Shown here in pieces: positions 19,707 through 31,493 of a stretch of DNA of 64,000 bases. Each line of letters opens with the position of its first letter. Position 1 is the first letter of the stretch. Below the pieces are notes generated by a model. That model was given only the letters and a program-made list of their open reading frames with translations. It did no database searches and had not been told where the DNA came from. The position numbers were made by a program, and so were the translations under genes. Source of the DNA: Lethocerus indicus (taxonomy: Eukaryota > Arthropoda > Insecta > Hemiptera > Belostomatidae); NCBI GenBank assembly GCA_019843655.1, contig JACDQD010000103.1, positions 7,750,001 to 7,814,000 of the forward strand, in the 5' to 3' direction.

Positions 19707-22585
19707 TGGGAAAGGAATGAAGACGGTGGCATGACCTATCGGTGCGAGACAACAACTATTTTAGGCCGGCTGAGTTGTGTTAGCCCTGCGCCGTATTATC
19801 GACCGGTGCCTCCTTTTGGGACGGCCATTTCCCAAAGAGGCGATCGAAGCTGCCGACGAGGGTGCCGACGGATGCCGGCCTAAACCACCGCTGTTCGGCG
19901 TCTATACCGGCCAGGTTAGTCTCCTCCTTTACCAAAAAATTCCGTCCCGGCAAATTTCGTTTTCTGACAAGCCGCAGCCCTTACTCCCACCCACCCACGC
20001 TCCCTCCCTTCCTCCCACCCTCTCCCTCACACTTAGACACTTATCGCGCACTAGGTTATGCCGTCCGCACCGCCGGGTTCACTTTTGAAACCTTCACACG
20101 ACCCCTTTACCCAACCGCCTAATAGTGTCGCGGGCGGCTATTTTGCAAACAGCTTGCATGCGATAGAGTGTGTTAATAGAAACTCGTATACGTAAGTTGG
20201 CCGAACACTGAGGAAATTACCAGCCGGTGTTATATATGCGGAGGGGTGTGAACATATTTTAAGATGAAGAAAAAATTATAATAAATAAAAGAGAACCGGG
20301 GTGAGGTTGTCTTAAAAAATATTTGTTTCCAAAAAATATATATAAGTTGAGTCAATTTAATTTGTGTTCATACATCTGTAAACAATTATAACAAATATAG
20401 TAATGTTAACATTACCTTTGTTGTCACACAGTTAATTGCGCGTATATAAGGGGGAAAATTTCATAATTTTTGCGGCCTGTTCCCACTCGTGAATTTAGCG
20501 TTACGCTGGACCGACAACTCCATTTTACGCCACTCTGCCAGTTGACCATATTATATTAGCTACTTGTCGTACATCTGTCAGTACACACTCAGGGCACACT
20601 CGGGACAACTGTGGTGCAGCGTCCCCGGGATTGCCACTTTTAAACTTAGTAAAAAAAACATTGAGGTGAAGTCAGTTGGTGTCATGAAAGTAGTCAAAGA
20701 TCATTGTGGACAATGTAAATGTTAACGGATTGGTTGGCCGGATTCTATTTCTCGCCACAGTCACTAAAGTTCAGTTAAACACTGTTATATGATGGTGTTC
20801 ATGATTCTAGAGCTTTATATGGATTGGGTGTGGATGGGCGGCATTTGGTCATTAAGTATAACATATACTTAATAGAGACACTCTTGAGAGTATAACGCGG
20901 TAGGTGGTGGAATGTATCGCTTTCTTTCGTCAAAAGAACGCCGAAAGGCCAAAGAGAGTCTTTCAATAAAACCAATTCCTTTTTTCGGTTTCTATAAATT
21001 CATATTATAGAAATAATATATACGAATAAATTCATATATATGAAAAAATAAACCGGCCGGGCAGCATTACGTTAGTACTAGCATTAGCGCAGCAATTGTG
21101 CTAACAGGATGCTTAAGTGGCAACTGAAATGCGTGATGTACGTCACTATATTGCATACGCGGACTGTCCTACTAATTACCCATTGCGGCAGCTATACCTG
21201 GGTTGAGAGTTTGACGAACTATTATTTATTATTTGTATTTACTTACTTTTATTTATGATTCTCCTACGATTAACCAGTTTTTCAAAAAGGCTTGATTTGC
21301 CCGTGGGGGCAGGCGGAGGAGGTTTGCACAAAGTTTCGACATAGCTCCGTGATATTTGTGAAAGAATTGTGGCAAATGAATTGGACCTGAATGAGCGTCC
21401 CCGAGGGCATTGTGCATTGGGGATTGGGGATTGGGGGAGGGGGAGGCGGAAGGGAACACCGAAGGGTGTAATGAGACAATAACGGCGGTACTCAAAAGGG
21501 GAAGAGGTGTAAAACTAACAGATAATTGAAATCCCTCCGGGGGATGGAGCGGGGGTGGTTTGAGGGAGCAAATGAGCACTTAATGCGGACACCTCCTCTG
21601 AGCATATGGCCCCCCCCCCCACACGTATGGGGCACTACAGGCTGTCACCGCTTTTGTAGCCGCCCCTACATACTACTCACATGTGCCCTCCAGTCTCCGA
21701 TTACACCGGATCTCCTCCTCGCGCCTATTCCGATCCCCGAGTCCTCAGTTTTCACCGAGCGTTATTTTTCTATTACAATACGTCGTCGCCCTACGCCACT
21801 CTGTCCCCTGTCTCTGGCCCCTGCCGGGACCTAAAGTATTGGGCCGATAGTTGGGAGGGCGCAGGGCCGGAAGACTGGTTGGTTCGGAGATTTAAATCGG
21901 AGTAATTTAAATAGAATCTTAGGAGGAATTAGTTCAAGGATATTAACATTTGAAACCTCGCATGGCTACACTCTTTTTGCACAGAGTTCCAGAGCGTATA
22001 GACGCATAAACATTGAAGGGTGCATCGAATGGTAGCTGCCTGAAGGTGGGAAGGTCTCCACGTGGCCAATAGCTTTTACTCGGAAACCCTGCCATCATGC
22101 CTGATTAGAATCTCAAACGTGACATGATAATGATTATCGCTCAGAAATTTCCGATAGGCCCATTATCACCTAGACTCAATAAAATTCATCGAACGCATAC
22201 GTTTTTTTATCTATTGGTCAAGGTGGTTATAGCTAACGATATAAATTCGTATCCCCCCCTTGGGAATGTATCTTTATATCCTGTTTTCGAACAGGGCCAC
22301 CGTCTAAACGGTGTGTGCACATAATCAATACCATGAAGTCAAAATATTGAAATTAAATTTTACGCAGATAATGGATCGATCCATTTTGCTTAACAGCGTC
22401 ATTAGATTTGTACGTGAGCCTAACTACTTTAAAGGGGAGATTTCCACAAACTCAATTGTAGTAGTTACCGGTTCAACGTATGTTCAGGATTTTTTATACG
22501 ACAGACGAAGGGCAAAAATCATCTGGAATAATGTCCCGAGAAAATATTAGCGCTATTAATTAATTTATATTTATACACGTGCGAA
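19704..22585. other. Gene-free block
   Basis: CpG-containing sequence with overlapping short frames, C-rich patches around 19,980-20,040 and 21,610-21,830, and a purine-rich strand at 21,420-21,460. No domain, splice pair, RNA gene or transposon end was recognised. Confidence 0.35.
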
Positions 22586-22832
22586 GCAACAAATATCAAC
22601 AAAATTCAAACTGTACAGTCGAAAATATTAACCCTGCTACGCCTCAAATCTTACCCTACATACAGATCTTAAACTCCGCGACCTTGCCATACAAAAATGT
22701 AACAACTTTCACTCCCGAATTACCCATCACATCATCGTAAACCAATGGTCCAAACCCTACAATATCTTGACAACCCAAACGATCCTAAGAGATAGGAAGT
22801 GGCCACGTGATCTAAACATACCAGAAATATAG
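22586..22832 (+). mobile_element. 3' fragment of a jockey-like LINE (frameshifted)
   Basis: The frame from 22,589 reads TNINKIQTVQSKIL. After a frameshift near 22,635, the frame from 22,644 reads SNLTLHTDLKLRDLAIQKC, then FHSRITHHII, and ends with RDRKWPRDLNIP at a TAG (22,830). The order NI-KIQ-QSKIL, then NLTLHTDL, then a terminal RKWPRDL motif is that of the extreme C terminus of jockey-clade reverse transcriptase ORF2 proteins. An A-rich stretch (AATAAATAAAA) follows. Most of the element is absent, as expected for 5'-truncated LINE copies. The assignment rests on remembered family motifs. Confidence 0.65.
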
Positions 22833-25566
22833 AAGACGAAATAAATAAAATGTTAGAAAAAGGGGGAAAGCCAGCGGGTTTCTCCTCCGCCTACTCATTA
22901 ATAAACTTACGCGAACATTGATGTCGCTTATTGTATTTTACAGTTGTGACAATAAAACAGTTAAAAAAAATTTAATTGGGGCCAAATCGCTTGAAATATA
23001 CCGGCCTTTTTCCATCAATTTATAAAAAAAAAAACTGAAATGTTGTACCCATCGATGCTGACCCCATCTTCTATATTCTGGACTTGGTGGAGGATCAAAA
23101 GGCCGAGATCTGAATGGCTGTTGGCTCCCCGAATTAGTGACTCACCGCCACTGAGTGAGTGCACTGACTTAGTTATCTCTTAGCGATGCCCCTTCCCGAT
23201 TGATTCGGGAGACGAACCCCGAGGGGAGATACGCCGTATGTTCAACCGGATCAACCTCAATAATCAATTTCACGACCCCGATCATATACCGAACATGGAT
23301 TAACGATTAGGTAGTCCTTTTTAAACAATCGGTTTAACACACTTGACGGGGTCCATTCAATAATTAATTGGGAATAGGGAATGTCGAGTCGAAAATTTCA
23401 ATTAAATTTCCCCGGATTTTCAAAATTCGAACTGATCAGTTCGTAGGATCAGTTGTCATCGTTTGTCAAGTCTCAATGACGGTCTCGGTAGTGGTACACG
23501 TTCATTAATTGTTAAATTTAATAAACACTCGATTGCAGCTAATTCGATTATGACTGGTCATCCTACTGCTGTATGTATTAAATTGGCTACTGGCGATAAA
23601 TCGGCCAGTAGATTATCATCTATTCTACACAGTTTATTTATCTATACATTCATTTAACTTCCAACAGTTATATAGAGTATTAAAATAAAATTAATATTTG
23701 GGCCGAGTGGGGAGTGGCGTCTGTTTATGGTCATTTATATTTCCGATAAGTGGGGAATTGGGGACATTTTTGGGGTACCGATTAACGACATTCTTATTTG
23801 CTCCATTCTAACAAAAGTGTTTAAATTGAGTTAAAATTCGTAATTGTCTAGTCTCTGATAGCTAATACCCGGGACGTTCATCCGTCTCCCGGCTGATCCT
23901 CTCGACCAGCCAGCATACCGGGGGCAACTAAAGGGCTCCGCGCATTCAGAAACTGTGCTGTCGTGCGGGTCATCACAGGCTCCCATTGTTGCCAACTTGG
24001 AGTGGTTTCTCGCTGAGTTAAAGCGCCAACTCCATTCAATTCACCGTCTGGCCATTCGTAACCCGCAGGGGACTCCAAAGGTGCACTGGCGTGTGCGTGC
24101 GTGCGTGAGCGACCCCACAGCTCACATTAACTCCGCACTAAATAAAGAACTATTATTACGTAAACACATCACAGCGCCCCTCACTATTAACAAGTGTTGG
24201 GTCATTAACAGCATACATCCCTTGGTTACCCCCCAATAGAGATGGGTCTTCCCATGACTGATAAGCCAAGACAAAAACCTAGTTGAGAGCCAAATAGGTT
24301 GGAATGAATCAATCTTTTTAAACGGAAGAACTTGAGATTTCTCCCTTCGACAGTTTCCAATTGACATAAACGTCAAGAGAAATGTTGAGCTACCGGTTTT
24401 TAGGCCGGGATTCACTAAACTTGAACGTTATTGAATTTGTCTGGAAACACGGCTGAAGTACTTACCGATCCAATAGTTATTTCGGTCTTTAGTTTAGAGG
24501 CATTACGTTTTAGGCTTTCATATAATTTAGTGAAGGCTATATCCTCTATTAAACAGGTTTGTTGTTTCATCACCGCTTGTAGACGAAATGGCTGACTCAA
24601 CGTCCATCATTCACTAGCATGTATGAAATTAAAAACTTGTTCGAACGGATATTTACATTATTGTTATGGTCGGGCGTTTGTTACATTTAAACAAACAGTC
24701 GGCACCGTATAGGAAATGTTTCAGGGGGAGAGGGATAAAGGGATGAAGTGGGCGGTATGGAGCAGGTGGTGGGGCATTTCAATTACAATAGACGCATCCG
24801 AAGGGGGAGGACGGACGGAGTGTCACAGATTTGTCAGCGGCCGGGGGTGGCATTAGCGGCCACTTTGTTACCTTATCGCAAATGTTATCATTAGGACTGG
24901 TCGACATCCCCCAACCCGGCTTCTATCACAATATAATTACAGGTCTCGTATTCTATGGGGCCTTATGGCTCCCCTTCGTGGCAGTGCGTCCAACTTGGTC
25001 CACATGTTCAACTCCATCGGGACAACCCCATCGGCCGAGATGCCGGAGGGATAAGTGTTCCAGGGCGGCAGGTCCTTCCAGCAGTCAAGGATTATAGGGT
25101 TACCGACCCCCGCCCGGGTTATCCTTCCCGTCCATCTCCGCAAACAAAACAGGATCGCCGGCCCCTCCAGATTGTTTCCGCTGATAGAGTGAGCCCAACA
25201 CCGCTTGCAAACAAATACCAAACTCCCGCCTAATAATAAGGATGAACAGTGGTAACTGTCCAATGGGCCGTTATAATTTTACAGTTCGACAAACCCGCGG
25301 CAACAGCTTTTTTTCCGGATAAATGCCTTAAGTCGTATAAATATATCTGGGTAAATTTCGAATAAGGTTTTCTTTAAACATTTTTAACAATTCATTAACA
25401 GTATTTCTATCGCTATGTATAATCATGCGGTATATCTCAAGGATCGACTAACCTCAGATTATCGAGGGATTAGTTTTAAAATGGAACCGAGCTTAAAAGT
25501 ACAGGTTCGACATTTAGGTGTGCTATCTGAAATGTGATGATTTGATTAATTGTTTTTGGAGTGAGG
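22833..25566. other. Gene-free block upstream of the EF-hand gene
   Basis: No protein or RNA gene could be supported. A 16-bp perfect palindrome (23,428-23,443) and GC-rich parts at 23,870-24,120 and 24,830-25,220 are present. The last few hundred bases should contain the promoter and 5' UTR of the gene starting at 25,567, but I see no TATA box or other decisive core element. Confidence 0.35.
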
Positions 25567-26955
25567 ATGCTCGCGGGAACTATGCTGGTAGTGAGTGCGG
25601 TGGCAGCGGCGGTGGTAACAACGGAGCCTAGCCTAGCGCTCAGGGGTCCACACCATCCCAAGGACCATCACCATTATACCCCAGGTAGATACAGCCCAAA
25701 AATAACACAGGACACTCAACTTTTACATGACGTTAAGTAAGTTCCATCCTCACCTTCCATTTCGTAATTAGATCTAAACTGGAGAGGCAAAGCGGTCTCT
25801 GTACTGCGAAAATACCAAGCCCGTTTAAATGCTCTTTTAATATACCCCGTTCCCATACACTCTTCCCATCTTCTGTCGTTCGGTCCTATAAAGATTTCGG
25901 CTGTGGATAACATTCGATCGTTGAGTTATTGAGGACTCAGAAGATGGTGAAAAAACGGAACCGGCGACAGAAGATAGCCACACACTGATTTTTTTAATAT
26001 AGTTTACCAGAAATTAGCTGTCTTGAATGTAACATATGTTTTTAAACCCGTTTCCAAATCCCTGTGAGAGCATTTATGTAAATGAATGTGTTAAATCTAA
26101 GAATGACAAGAATTATTAAGCACAGTAGTATATGAAAATATGAACTGGTGTTGAAATCATGCATTAATTTTAACATTGTTTCATACAGGCACATACAGGA
26201 GGACCTGCAGAACATGGTGTCGAATGATGTTACTGATAAAATGACCCCTGAAGAACTTGAGTTCCATTATTTTAAGTAAGTCTTTTATTGAGTGAACAAT
26301 AAATTGAACAATAGCGTACAATTTTAAACGATGTTCTGCCCCAATACTCAAAACTCTGAATTTTACTGGTAACATGGAACCGTATGAAATATATATTTAT
26401 TTTGGATTAATCGTTTGAAGAAACTATTTTTTCTGTAATGATTTAATGATAATTAGAAAGTGAAAAGTTAATGATATTTTAATTGAGTTAAAAACGATCG
26501 TAATTATTTAATTTTTAATTAATCACCAGGCTGCACGATTTTGACAACAATACTAAGCTTGATGGATTGGAAATACTACAAGCGATTAGGCATACATTTG
26601 AACACGAGGAATATAAACTGGCTAAACTTAACGGACCTACTGCATCACCTCCTACAATTGAAAATTTCAATTATTTAATTGGTGAGAAATTTCTTCTTTT
26701 GGATTTAAAAATGAACTAATTATCGATAATTATTGTTGAACTAGTTATACAAATCATTTTTTTACTCTTAAATACAAAATATCCTACTCTTTTTTAAACA
26801 CTGTTTCTATTGATACCCGCTTACTTGTTTTAGAACTCATTGATCAAGTCCTGGCGGAAGATGACACTGACAATGATGGTTATTTAAGTTACATTGAATA
26901 TGTAATAGGACGACAGAAAGATTTAAAGAAAACTGCCCAAGCAGCAAATCGCTGA
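25567..26955 (+). CDS. MCFD2: MCFD2-type EF-hand secretory-pathway protein
   Basis: Four exons join in frame: 25,567-25,736, 26,189-26,275, 26,530-26,681 and 26,834-26,955 (TGA). They encode 176 residues. All introns are GT-AG, with donors GTAAGT, GTAAGT and GTGAGA. Residues 1 to ~24 form a hydrophobic signal peptide, followed by a His-rich stretch (RGPHHPKDHHHY). The segment ITQDTQLLHD...HIQEDL...MTPEELEFHYFK matches the region before the EF hands in MCFD2. Two EF-hand loops are complete: residues 89-100 (DFDNNTKLDGLE) and 147-158 (DTDNDGYLSYIE), each with acidic residues at loop positions 1, 3 (D) and 12 (E). In vertebrates MCFD2 binds calcium and the lectin LMAN1/ERGIC-53 and helps export glycoproteins such as coagulation factors V and VIII from the ER. 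An insect would use it for other cargo. The ATG is chosen because it starts the signal peptide. Another secreted EF-hand family is less likely given the N-terminal match. Confidence 0.9.
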
Positions 26956-26972
26956 AAAGAACACAACTAAAA

Positions 26973-26978
26973 AATAAA
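26973..26978 (+). promoter_or_regulatory. Poly(A) signal of the MCFD2-type gene
   Basis: AATAAA lies 18 bases after the TGA, which predicts a very short 3' UTR. A second AATAAA at 27,072-27,077 could be used instead. Confidence 0.6.
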
Positions 26979-27509
26979 GTTTCTTCTCAACCTTTAATGT
27001 TTTTGGTCATTTGAAGTATACACAAATATATATTTGTTATGATGTGTGTATCTGTAGATTGTATGACAAAAAATAAAGTAACTGAACCGCCGTAATTTAC
27101 CTCAAACATCTATGAAATACTTCATATCAATTAAAAAAAAACAGTTAAAACATTTATGTTTGCATGTTGTTGTTTTCTTCAGCCCATATACTGTTTTCAT
27201 TTGATACATTTGGTTTAAACACATCATATGTAATCTGTGTTCTGTTACAATCTAAATATATATTAGATTAAGTTTCTAGCGCTTCTGTCTGTCCGTGGCC
27301 ACCTTGGTTTCTATTGTGGTCCACATTTTTGCTATGTTGCAAATGTGCACACAATTGCTAGGCTTTTTTTGCTAAGAACCTAAGGTAACAATGATTCCAT
27401 TTATCATTCAGAACATACTGTAACAAAATACACTATACATTTATTTATAAATGTACGTCGAAATGTCTCTCTCGTAATAATTACAATTATTGGTATTTTT
27501 ATACACAAT

Positions 27510-27990
27510 GAAATGGCACGCGAGAAACAGCAACTTTCTCCTGGGTCCCTTTGGAGGGGGGAGAGTGGCCAAAATGGCCCCCACCCGTTTCTAACTTTTC
27601 TAGCCGGGATTTTCCGACAAAGTCAGGTGCAATTTGTCTATGAAAGTATTTTTGAAATAGAAGCGCGCCAATATCATCAATATTAACCGAGAAACAACGA
27701 CATTCACCTGTACCCCTGTTAACTCGGTTGGCGGTGGGGGGCAAAATGGCGACCTCGCGTTTCTAACTTTTCTAGCCTGGTGTTTCTCATAATATAAGCA
27801 ACTGCGGTTAGTCGAACATTATGTTTTGAACGAAGTGCCGCGCGAATAACAAGCATATTAACGGAGAAACTATTACATTACCTGTACCACACCGGGTGGC
27901 GAGAGGGGGGGCACCAAATGATCGACTCCCAGTTTCTAATTTTTCTAGCCGGATATTCTTACACAGCCAACTGTAGTTGCAAAATTCAAA
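27510..27990. repeat. Array B of the dispersed ~172-bp repeat (about three units)
   Basis: The core GTTTCTAAYTTTTCTAGCC begins at 27,587, 27,759 and 27,932, giving periods of 172 and 173 bp. Other recurring blocks are ATATTAACSGAGAAAC, ACCTGTACC and a G-run followed by CAAAATGGC or CACCAAATG. A partial unit precedes the first core (CGAGAAACAGCAACTTTC, then GGGGGGAGAGTGGCCAAAATGGC) and a partial one ends the array. Units have diverged by point changes. The same family is present at 10,925-11,190. The array is markedly richer in GC and CpG than the surrounding sequence. No coding capacity is apparent. Confidence 0.8.
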
Positions 27991-28372
27991 GCTGCACTTT
28001 TAATTTGTAATATTTGAACTACATAAGGAACGTATTGCAATAAAATTTTGCCGCTAGATGGCAATATCAGGTGGCTTGATTTGTGGCTCTATCTTGCATG
28101 AATTACTTAAATTACAACGTGGCCGTTGTTTGAAAAGATTTTTAATTATTATTAACTTTATTTCTAGGTAAAACATAGTATTTAATTTACTGTTAACAAA
28201 TGTAGTATTTGATATTCAAATGTATTATTGACAATACCTGCAGGATAACTGAAGACCTAAGCAAGGACCCCTCATGTTGAGATTGTTCTAATATTGTTAT
28301 TGTCCTATTAAAATACTGTATATTAAAAATATCATTAGATTATACTGACTATTTTATATACATAATCAAATT

Positions 28373-28446
<74 letters not shown>

Positions 28447-30298
28447 GAACAAAAATATAAAAATTAAAATATTAAATTCTACATATAATGATATCAAATT
28501 CTTACAATTAAGTATTTATATACACTAATAGTTCTTCCTTGTCGCTATTTTTATTTATATTTAGGGCACAATGAATGTTACCTGTAATACACCCCGATAT
28601 TAATATTTTTAATAATTTTACATAATAATAAAATATTTAAAAGTGTGTGTGTTTTAAAAATTTATATAAAATTTACTTTTATAAACTAAAATTTGTATTT
28701 ACTTTATTTCTAACTTTTCAGTTATATTTATATGATCTCAAAATGATAAACAAAACGTTTAAAAAAAATGGGTTGGCAGACATATCTGCCAACAGAAACA
28801 CATATCTGTGAAACATACTTCACAGCCATTCCAAAGGGGTAAGTTTTCTCAAAATATTGAATTATTCCTCAAATATCATAATTTTGGAATTACAGTATAA
28901 ATAAATGGTTTATAAAGGGGCTAAGATAAACCAATACATTCAAGGCTTTACCCATGAACAAAAATCTCATCCCTCCATCTGGACAGAATCCTTGAAAATA
29001 AAATGAGAACAATTGGTTCTCTTCTTGGCATTACTGTTGGAATGCCAGAAATAATAACTAATAAATGAAGTGAATGGAATCAGGTGAATATTAGGAGAAT
29101 TATTTGAAGAACAAAAATGTAAGAATAAGCAAATTGTATTTGTCATCATGCCAACCTCTAGAGAATATGATGAAATATTTCATATTGCATGCATTTTTAA
29201 AAGTTACTGTAGTTTGCATTAATTTATACTGCATAAGCACATATGCCAAAATTAAACAAATTGCTGAATTACAAATTGACCATTTAACCAAATGTATTAA
29301 ATCCAGGACAATGCATAACTAAATGGAGTAAGCCATAACAATGAAAAAATGAATGGTAAGTTATCCTTAATTATATTTATTAATGTATGACTTAAATAAG
29401 TTACAAATTAAATTTAAAAATTAATTAAATAAATTGAAAAAGCAAAATAATTATTTATGCCTGTTCAGTTTGATGTTTAATTGAACACCTTGTATATTAA
29501 TAACTATATCCTAAATTTTCTATTGTAATTTAGATCATTACATAAAATTAAAATAATAAATGTAGAATTAATTCTTTATGATGAGAAATATAGGTTATAT
29601 TTTAATAAGAAAACCAGGAAACAACACATACAGCACAGGAAAATTACAACTCAATTCAATAATCCCTTGCTGTTCTACTAAAATGTCAACTTGTGGAATA
29701 ATTATTTTTCAATAGAATGGAACTGTATTTGATTAATTTTTTCTTTTTGTTATTTAAATGACAGTATTTTAGTCATTACTTATTATGTAATAATATCATT
29801 TGTAACACAAACACAAACAAATCAGAAAAAAATGAACAGAAGGTTATGCAGAAGGATCACAATACTTTATTTAAAGGAGTAATTATAATGTGTAATTTCA
29901 GATGATTACTCAGCGAATAATGGCATCAGGCACAATTGCGCAGTAAATAAATAATGTTAAAAAAGAATGTTTAATAAGTTAGGATACAAGGATATTAAAA
30001 TAGCAACAGTCATGAGAGGGTTAAAAACATTTACAGTTCAAATGAAATTATCCTGGCTAAGTAGCAGTTGAAAAGGTATACTTTTTCTTCATGTTTTTTA
30101 AATATTCCTATTAATATAGCCTTAACAATAGAGTTGTCTGAATTTCAGGGCAAAGGTAACATAGAAATTACGGTCTCCGGTCGTTTACTTGATATAAATG
30201 AACTAGAAATTGTTTTAACGTTTAAGTAAATTTATAAAATAAAAAAGTGTGTAAGTATTGCATTAAAATTGGACTTTCTATAAGAGATGATATAAATA
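27991..30298. other. AT-rich intergenic block with microsatellite and hairpins
   Basis: No gene is supported. It holds an (AT)n tract (28,377-28,441) and two adjacent perfect hairpins. The first is GTTGGCAGA/TCTGCCAAC with a CATA loop (28,772-28,793). The second is CTGTGAA/TTCACAG with a 6-nt loop (28,806-28,825). CpG is rare. This stretch separates the EF-hand gene from the OGDH promoter. Confidence 0.45.
28377..28441. repeat. (AT)n microsatellite
   Basis: Uninterrupted AT run of about 65 bp in the intergenic region before OGDH. Confidence 0.97.
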
Positions 30299-30340
30299 TA
30301 TCGATAGTTAAACGAGGCGATAGTATCGATGCTATATCGA
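30299..30340 (+). promoter_or_regulatory. DRE-like cluster in the OGDH promoter
   Basis: A perfect TATCGATA (30,299-30,306), a TATCGAT (30,324-30,330) and a TATATCGA (about 30,333-30,340) lie within 42 bases. The last two form an imperfect palindrome. TATCGATA is the DNA replication-related element bound by DREF in Drosophila, common in housekeeping promoters. The cluster is about 160-200 bases upstream of the splice donor that ends the presumed 5' UTR exon, which is where a proximal promoter belongs. Sites are seen directly; function is inferred. Confidence 0.55.
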
Positions 30341-30359
30341 GTCTAGTGTTTGATGTGTA

Positions 30360-30504
30360 CACTGGTCTATTTGGTGTGCTCTCATTGGCAATGATGGTGG
30401 GGTTGGTTAAGCTCTAACAATTTTTATATATAACTCAGTATTTCATTGCCGCAGTGATTATTTATTGAAATTTACTCATCTTTTTAAGTGAATCCACGAA
30501 TTAG
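30360..30504 (+). other. Presumed 5' UTR exon of OGDH (start approximate)
   Basis: A strong donor (TTAG|GTGAGT, donor at 30,505) follows the DRE-like cluster. The only upstream partner needed by the gene is a noncoding exon, because the coding exon at 31,486 begins just 8 bases before the ATG after a good acceptor (TTTGTATTCAG). The transcription start is not defined by the sequence; 30,360 is a placeholder. Confidence 0.5.
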
Positions 30505-31493
30505 GTGAGTTTATTGAATGCCAAATGAAACTGTTATTTCACGGAATTGCGTAATTCGCGACACCGCATTGATTAGCTTTTCCTTTTTATACCAGATTTT
30601 TTTCCCTATCTTTATCTCGGTGTGCTTGTGGGCCCGTATCATAATTAGTGACGGAGTATGTTGTTTATATTATAAGTGGACTGTGTAATTTGACCGAGAG
30701 TTTAGTCCCCGACCGTGTTCCTCTTGACCCGACTACAAAATCAATAGGTTGGAACCTATTTAGCCTGGTGAAATTGCAAATAGCGGTCAGTCTCTTAATA
30801 TACCCGTTAACGTCTTTTGACGTTATATGTAGTTCTATTAGTGGAGTGTATTGGCACATTGTTTGGACCAAATTCATTTTTGGCTATTTTTAGGTAGGTC
30901 ACTTAAAGATCAGTATTGTGGCCCTCATACACTTAGTATTTTTCTCACCTTTTAAAGACTGCAAAATATAGTATTTTAGATTAATAATTTATTTTGGCAG
31001 AAGGAATTTCTATATAAATTGTAAATACATTTACACACAGGTAGTGGTTACTTCCTTTTCAAATTCCTGGAATAATCACATGTGCTACAAAAAAAATGAG
31101 GTTGAATTTTTCATACATTTAAGGGTACAAAGAACTGTACACATGGCCATATGTTTGTTTGACTAGCATATCAACTGATTACCTTTTTTATGGTCTAATG
31201 ATAAAAAAAACAATTTTAACAGCCCATTGTATTTGTGGAAAGCAACAAGATTTGTGAGAGCCACTCTTTAAATAATTGGTTTCGACTTGTGTTTAAATAT
31301 CCCAAAATTGTTCAGGCATACCTAATTATTTATTATTTAATAACAGTAAATTCCTTTCACTTTGTCTGACCTTTACGTCCTGTTTAACAATCATAATTTT
31401 TCTTTATGAAACTTACATCTATTCCATATTGTAATTTTTTTCCTCTTATATTTTTACTTTTACTGTAAGACATATTTGTATTCAGGAGGCAAA

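Noticed and set aside
23428..23443. Perfect 16-bp palindrome CGAACTGATCAGTTCG
   Set aside because: About one such palindrome is expected by chance in 64 kb, and nothing nearby gives it a role.
24937..25263. 108-codon minus-strand frame and overlapping plus-strand frames upstream of the EF-hand gene
   Set aside because: Frames overlap on both strands in GC-rich sequence, and none shows a known domain or splice structure.
25567..25684. First EF-hand gene exon ending at CCAG|GTAGAT
   Set aside because: That donor leaves phase 1 and would give a stop in the next exon. Reading through to the GTAAGT at 25,737 adds ITQDTQLLHD, which matches the family, and keeps the frame.
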